Source: Chloroflexota bacterium | GTDB lineage: Bacteria; Chloroflexota; Anaerolineae; Ardenticatenales; Ardenticatenaceae | Reading direction: 5' to 3' | NCBI GenBank assembly: GCA_003520455.1 | Contig: DOUV01000780.1 | Location: forward strand, 1 to 35,017 | Length of the DNA stretch: 35,017 bases | Part shown: positions 33,627-35,017 of the stretch, in pieces | Position numbering within the stretch: position 1 is the stretch's first letter | Layout: every line of letters begins with the position of its first letter | The notes under the pieces: generated by a model | Database searches by the model: none | What the model saw: the letters and a program-made list of their open reading frames with translations, nothing else | Told to the model about the DNA's origin: nothing | Program-made: the position numbers and the translations under genes

Positions 33627-34523
33627 ATGGAATCGACCGAGCTCTCGACGAGCACCTCCGCCGCAAGAAATGCCGCAGACCAGGCGGCACCCCGTTCGCG
33701 GTTGGCTGTCTTTGCCGGCGATCGGCCCGCCCTCCTCGGTGCCTGCTTTCTCGCGCTGGTCATCCTGGGGAGTCTGGCGGCGCCCCTCGTCAGCCCATAT
33801 GATCCGGCGCGCGGCTTCGACACCCTGCGGCTCGCCCCGCCTTTGAGCCCAGACCACCTGCTCGGGACGGACGTCCAGGGTCGGGATGTGCTGAGCCGGA
33901 TCATCTGGGGCGGCCGTGTCTCGCTCTTCATCGCCCTCACACCCGCACTCCTGGCCTTCCCCGTCGCTCTCAGCCTGGGGCTCCTGGCCGGTTACTTCGG
34001 CCAGTGGGTCGATCAGATCATCATGCGGAGCCTTGACATTCTATTTGCATTCCCGATGGTGCTTCTTGCAATCGCCATCGGTGGGGCACTCGGGCCAGGC
34101 TTGAGGACGGAGATTCTTGCGATTGGGATCGTGCTCGTCCCCTACCTGACACGCGTGGTCTATAGCGTGACTCAGACACTCAGGACAACTGAGTTCGTGG
34201 ATGCCGCCAGGGCTGTGGGAGCGAACGATTTCGAGATCGTCGTCTGGGAGCTCATGCCGAACGTGGTCCCGGCGCTTCTGATCTACACGACAAGTCTTCT
34301 CGGGCGGATCATTATCGTGGCGGCCGGGCTCAGCTTCTTCGGTCTCGGTCCTCCGCCCCCGACACCGGATTGGGGCGTGATGATCAACGAGAATCGTGCG
34401 GTGCTGGCACAGGCACCGGCGGCCTCCATTTTCCCTGGCCTCATGGTCGCGCTCGTCTCGCTGGCGTTCAACTTCATCGGTGATGGGCTGCGCGAGATGC
34501 TCGACCCCTATCGCCAGGGGTGA
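33627..34523 (+). CDS. Dipeptide/oligopeptide-type ABC transporter permease (DppC)
   Basis: I choose the ATG at 33627 (MESTELSTST) with GAGGTAGAG upstream over a GTG 21 nt earlier; this gives 298 residues. Features are the hydrophilic N-terminus, the first helix near residue 40, HLLGTDVQGRDVLSRIIWGGRVSL, five core helices, the EAA loop DAARAVGANDFEIVVWELMP, and FFGLGPPPPTPDWG with the DGLREMLDPYR end. It partners the DppB-type permease 33 nt upstream. Confidence 0.93.
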   Translation: MESTELSTSTSAARNAADQAAPRSRLAVFAGDRPALLGACFLALVILGSLAAPLVSPYDPARGFDTLRLAPPLSPDHLLGTDVQGRDVLSRIIWGGRVSLFIALTPALLAFPVALSLGLLAGYFGQWVDQIIMRSLDILFAFPMVLLAIAIGGALGPGLRTEILAIGIVLVPYLTRVVYSVTQTLRTTEFVDAARAVGANDFEIVVWELMPNVVPALLIYTTSLLGRIIIVAAGLSFFGLGPPPPTPDWGVMINENRAVLAQAPAASIFPGLMVALVSLAFNFIGDGLREMLDPYRQG

Positions 34524-34601
34524 GATGTCCCCTGATCGTAGCGGTGACTCCGTGGCAACCAGGGGCTTGCTCGGAGCGGGCGCAGGGAAGGCAAGATATC
34601 G

Positions 34602-35017
34602 GTGGATCCGACTCTCATAACGGTGCGCGACTTGCGGACCTATTTCTTCTTCCCAGGCGGGCGCACCGTCCGGGCGGTCGATGGTGTCGACTTTGAGATC
34701 CGGCGCGGGGAAGTACTCGGTTTGGTCGGGGAGTCGGGGAGCGGCAAGAGTATGACGGCTCGGTCAATCATCCGGCTTCTCGATCCCCGCGCGCGAATTG
34801 CCAGTGGCGAGATTCTCTTTGGCAATCGCGATCTCCGGCTCGTGTCGGAGCGCGAGATGCGACGGATCCGGGGTCAGCGAATCGCAATGGTCTTCCAGGA
34901 CCCGACAACGGCGCTGAACCCGGTCACAAGCATCGGGCGGCAGGTCGCCAACGCCCTGACGGCGCACCGCCGCCTGGAGCGGGCTGCGGTCCGCGCCGAG
35001 TCCGTCCGCTTGCTCGA
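34602..35017 (+). CDS. ABC transporter ATP-binding protein (DppD type), cut by the window end
   Basis: A GTG at 34602 ([20 protein letters not shown]) with GGGAAGG about 10 nt upstream opens a frame that stays open to the window edge (138 full codons). Walker A GESGSGKS is at 43-50 and the Q-loop [11 protein letters not shown] follows near residue 100. The visible order (nucleotide-binding core, [15 protein letters not shown]) is that of DppD/OppD. The signature motif, Walker B and probably a DppF gene lie outside the window. Confidence 0.88.
   Translation, partial: MDPTLITVRDLRTYFFFPGGRTVRAVDGVDFEIRRGEVLGLVGESGSGKSMTARSIIRLLDPRARIASGEILFGNRDLRLVSEREMRRIRGQRIAMVFQDPTTALNPVTSIGRQVANALTAHRRLERAAVRAESVRLL

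Overview
The window looks like a chromosomal stretch from a GC-rich bacterium, most likely a member of the Chloroflexota (Thermomicrobia/Sphaerobacter-like). This is an inference. It rests on the GC-rich third positions, on a solute-binding lipoprotein whose mature start is an acidic/valine linker of repeated EVTRVVEKEVE blocks (typical of Chloroflexota binding proteins), and on the mix of HD-GYP, heme A synthase, Mo-hydroxylase and many dipeptide-type ABC genes. No rRNA or tRNA gene was recognised.

Layout. (1) Positions 1-6300 hold housekeeping-like genes, each with its own signals: the N-terminal part of a response regulator (-), a secreted Met/His-rich protein (-), a secreted 3D-domain protein behind a hairpin-rich leader (+), heme A synthase with a ~250-nt leader (+), and a membrane HD-GYP protein (+). 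Two different repeat-spacer-repeat structures sit at the 3' ends of the last two. (2) Positions 6300-7730 are a decayed accessory patch: a small winged-helix gene whose ribosome site lies in a hairpin, a WYL-type regulator cut after ~25 codons, one isolated degenerate type I-E CRISPR repeat, and a coding remnant. I read this as the scar of a lost CRISPR-Cas locus. (3) Positions 7729-24715 are a leftward catabolic cluster of about 15 genes behind one near-consensus promoter with an IclR operator: IclR regulator, phosphotriesterase-like hydrolase, sugar isomerase/epimerase, second phosphotriesterase-like hydrolase, TPP enzyme, class III aminotransferase, a full oligopeptide-type ABC transporter (binding protein, two ATPases, two permeases), two genes with internal deletions (a TPP enzyme and a 3-hydroxyacyl-CoA dehydrogenase), a cupin and a molybdenum hydroxylase large subunit. 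(4) Positions 24716-26050 are nearly gene-free apart from a broken phage-type ORF6C-domain gene with its own terminator. (5) Positions 26052-35017 are a second catabolic locus: a PLP dehydratase diverges from a rightward set of GntR regulator, Tat-type binding lipoprotein, metal amidohydrolase, creatininase-family hydrolase, isochorismatase-family cysteine hydrolase, two permeases and an ATPase cut by the window end.

How the genes work together. Each catabolic locus pairs a private dipeptide/oligopeptide-class importer and a local regulator with a set of C-N or lactone/ester hydrolases. Locus 1 adds chemistry on aldehydes, keto acids and amino groups (TPP enzyme, transaminase, Mo hydroxylase). 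Locus 2 combines a cyclic-amide hydrolase, an amidase and a PLP lyase, which suggests ring opening of a small cyclic amide or ureide followed by deamination. The substrates cannot be read from sequence alone, and neither combination matches a pathway I can name with confidence.
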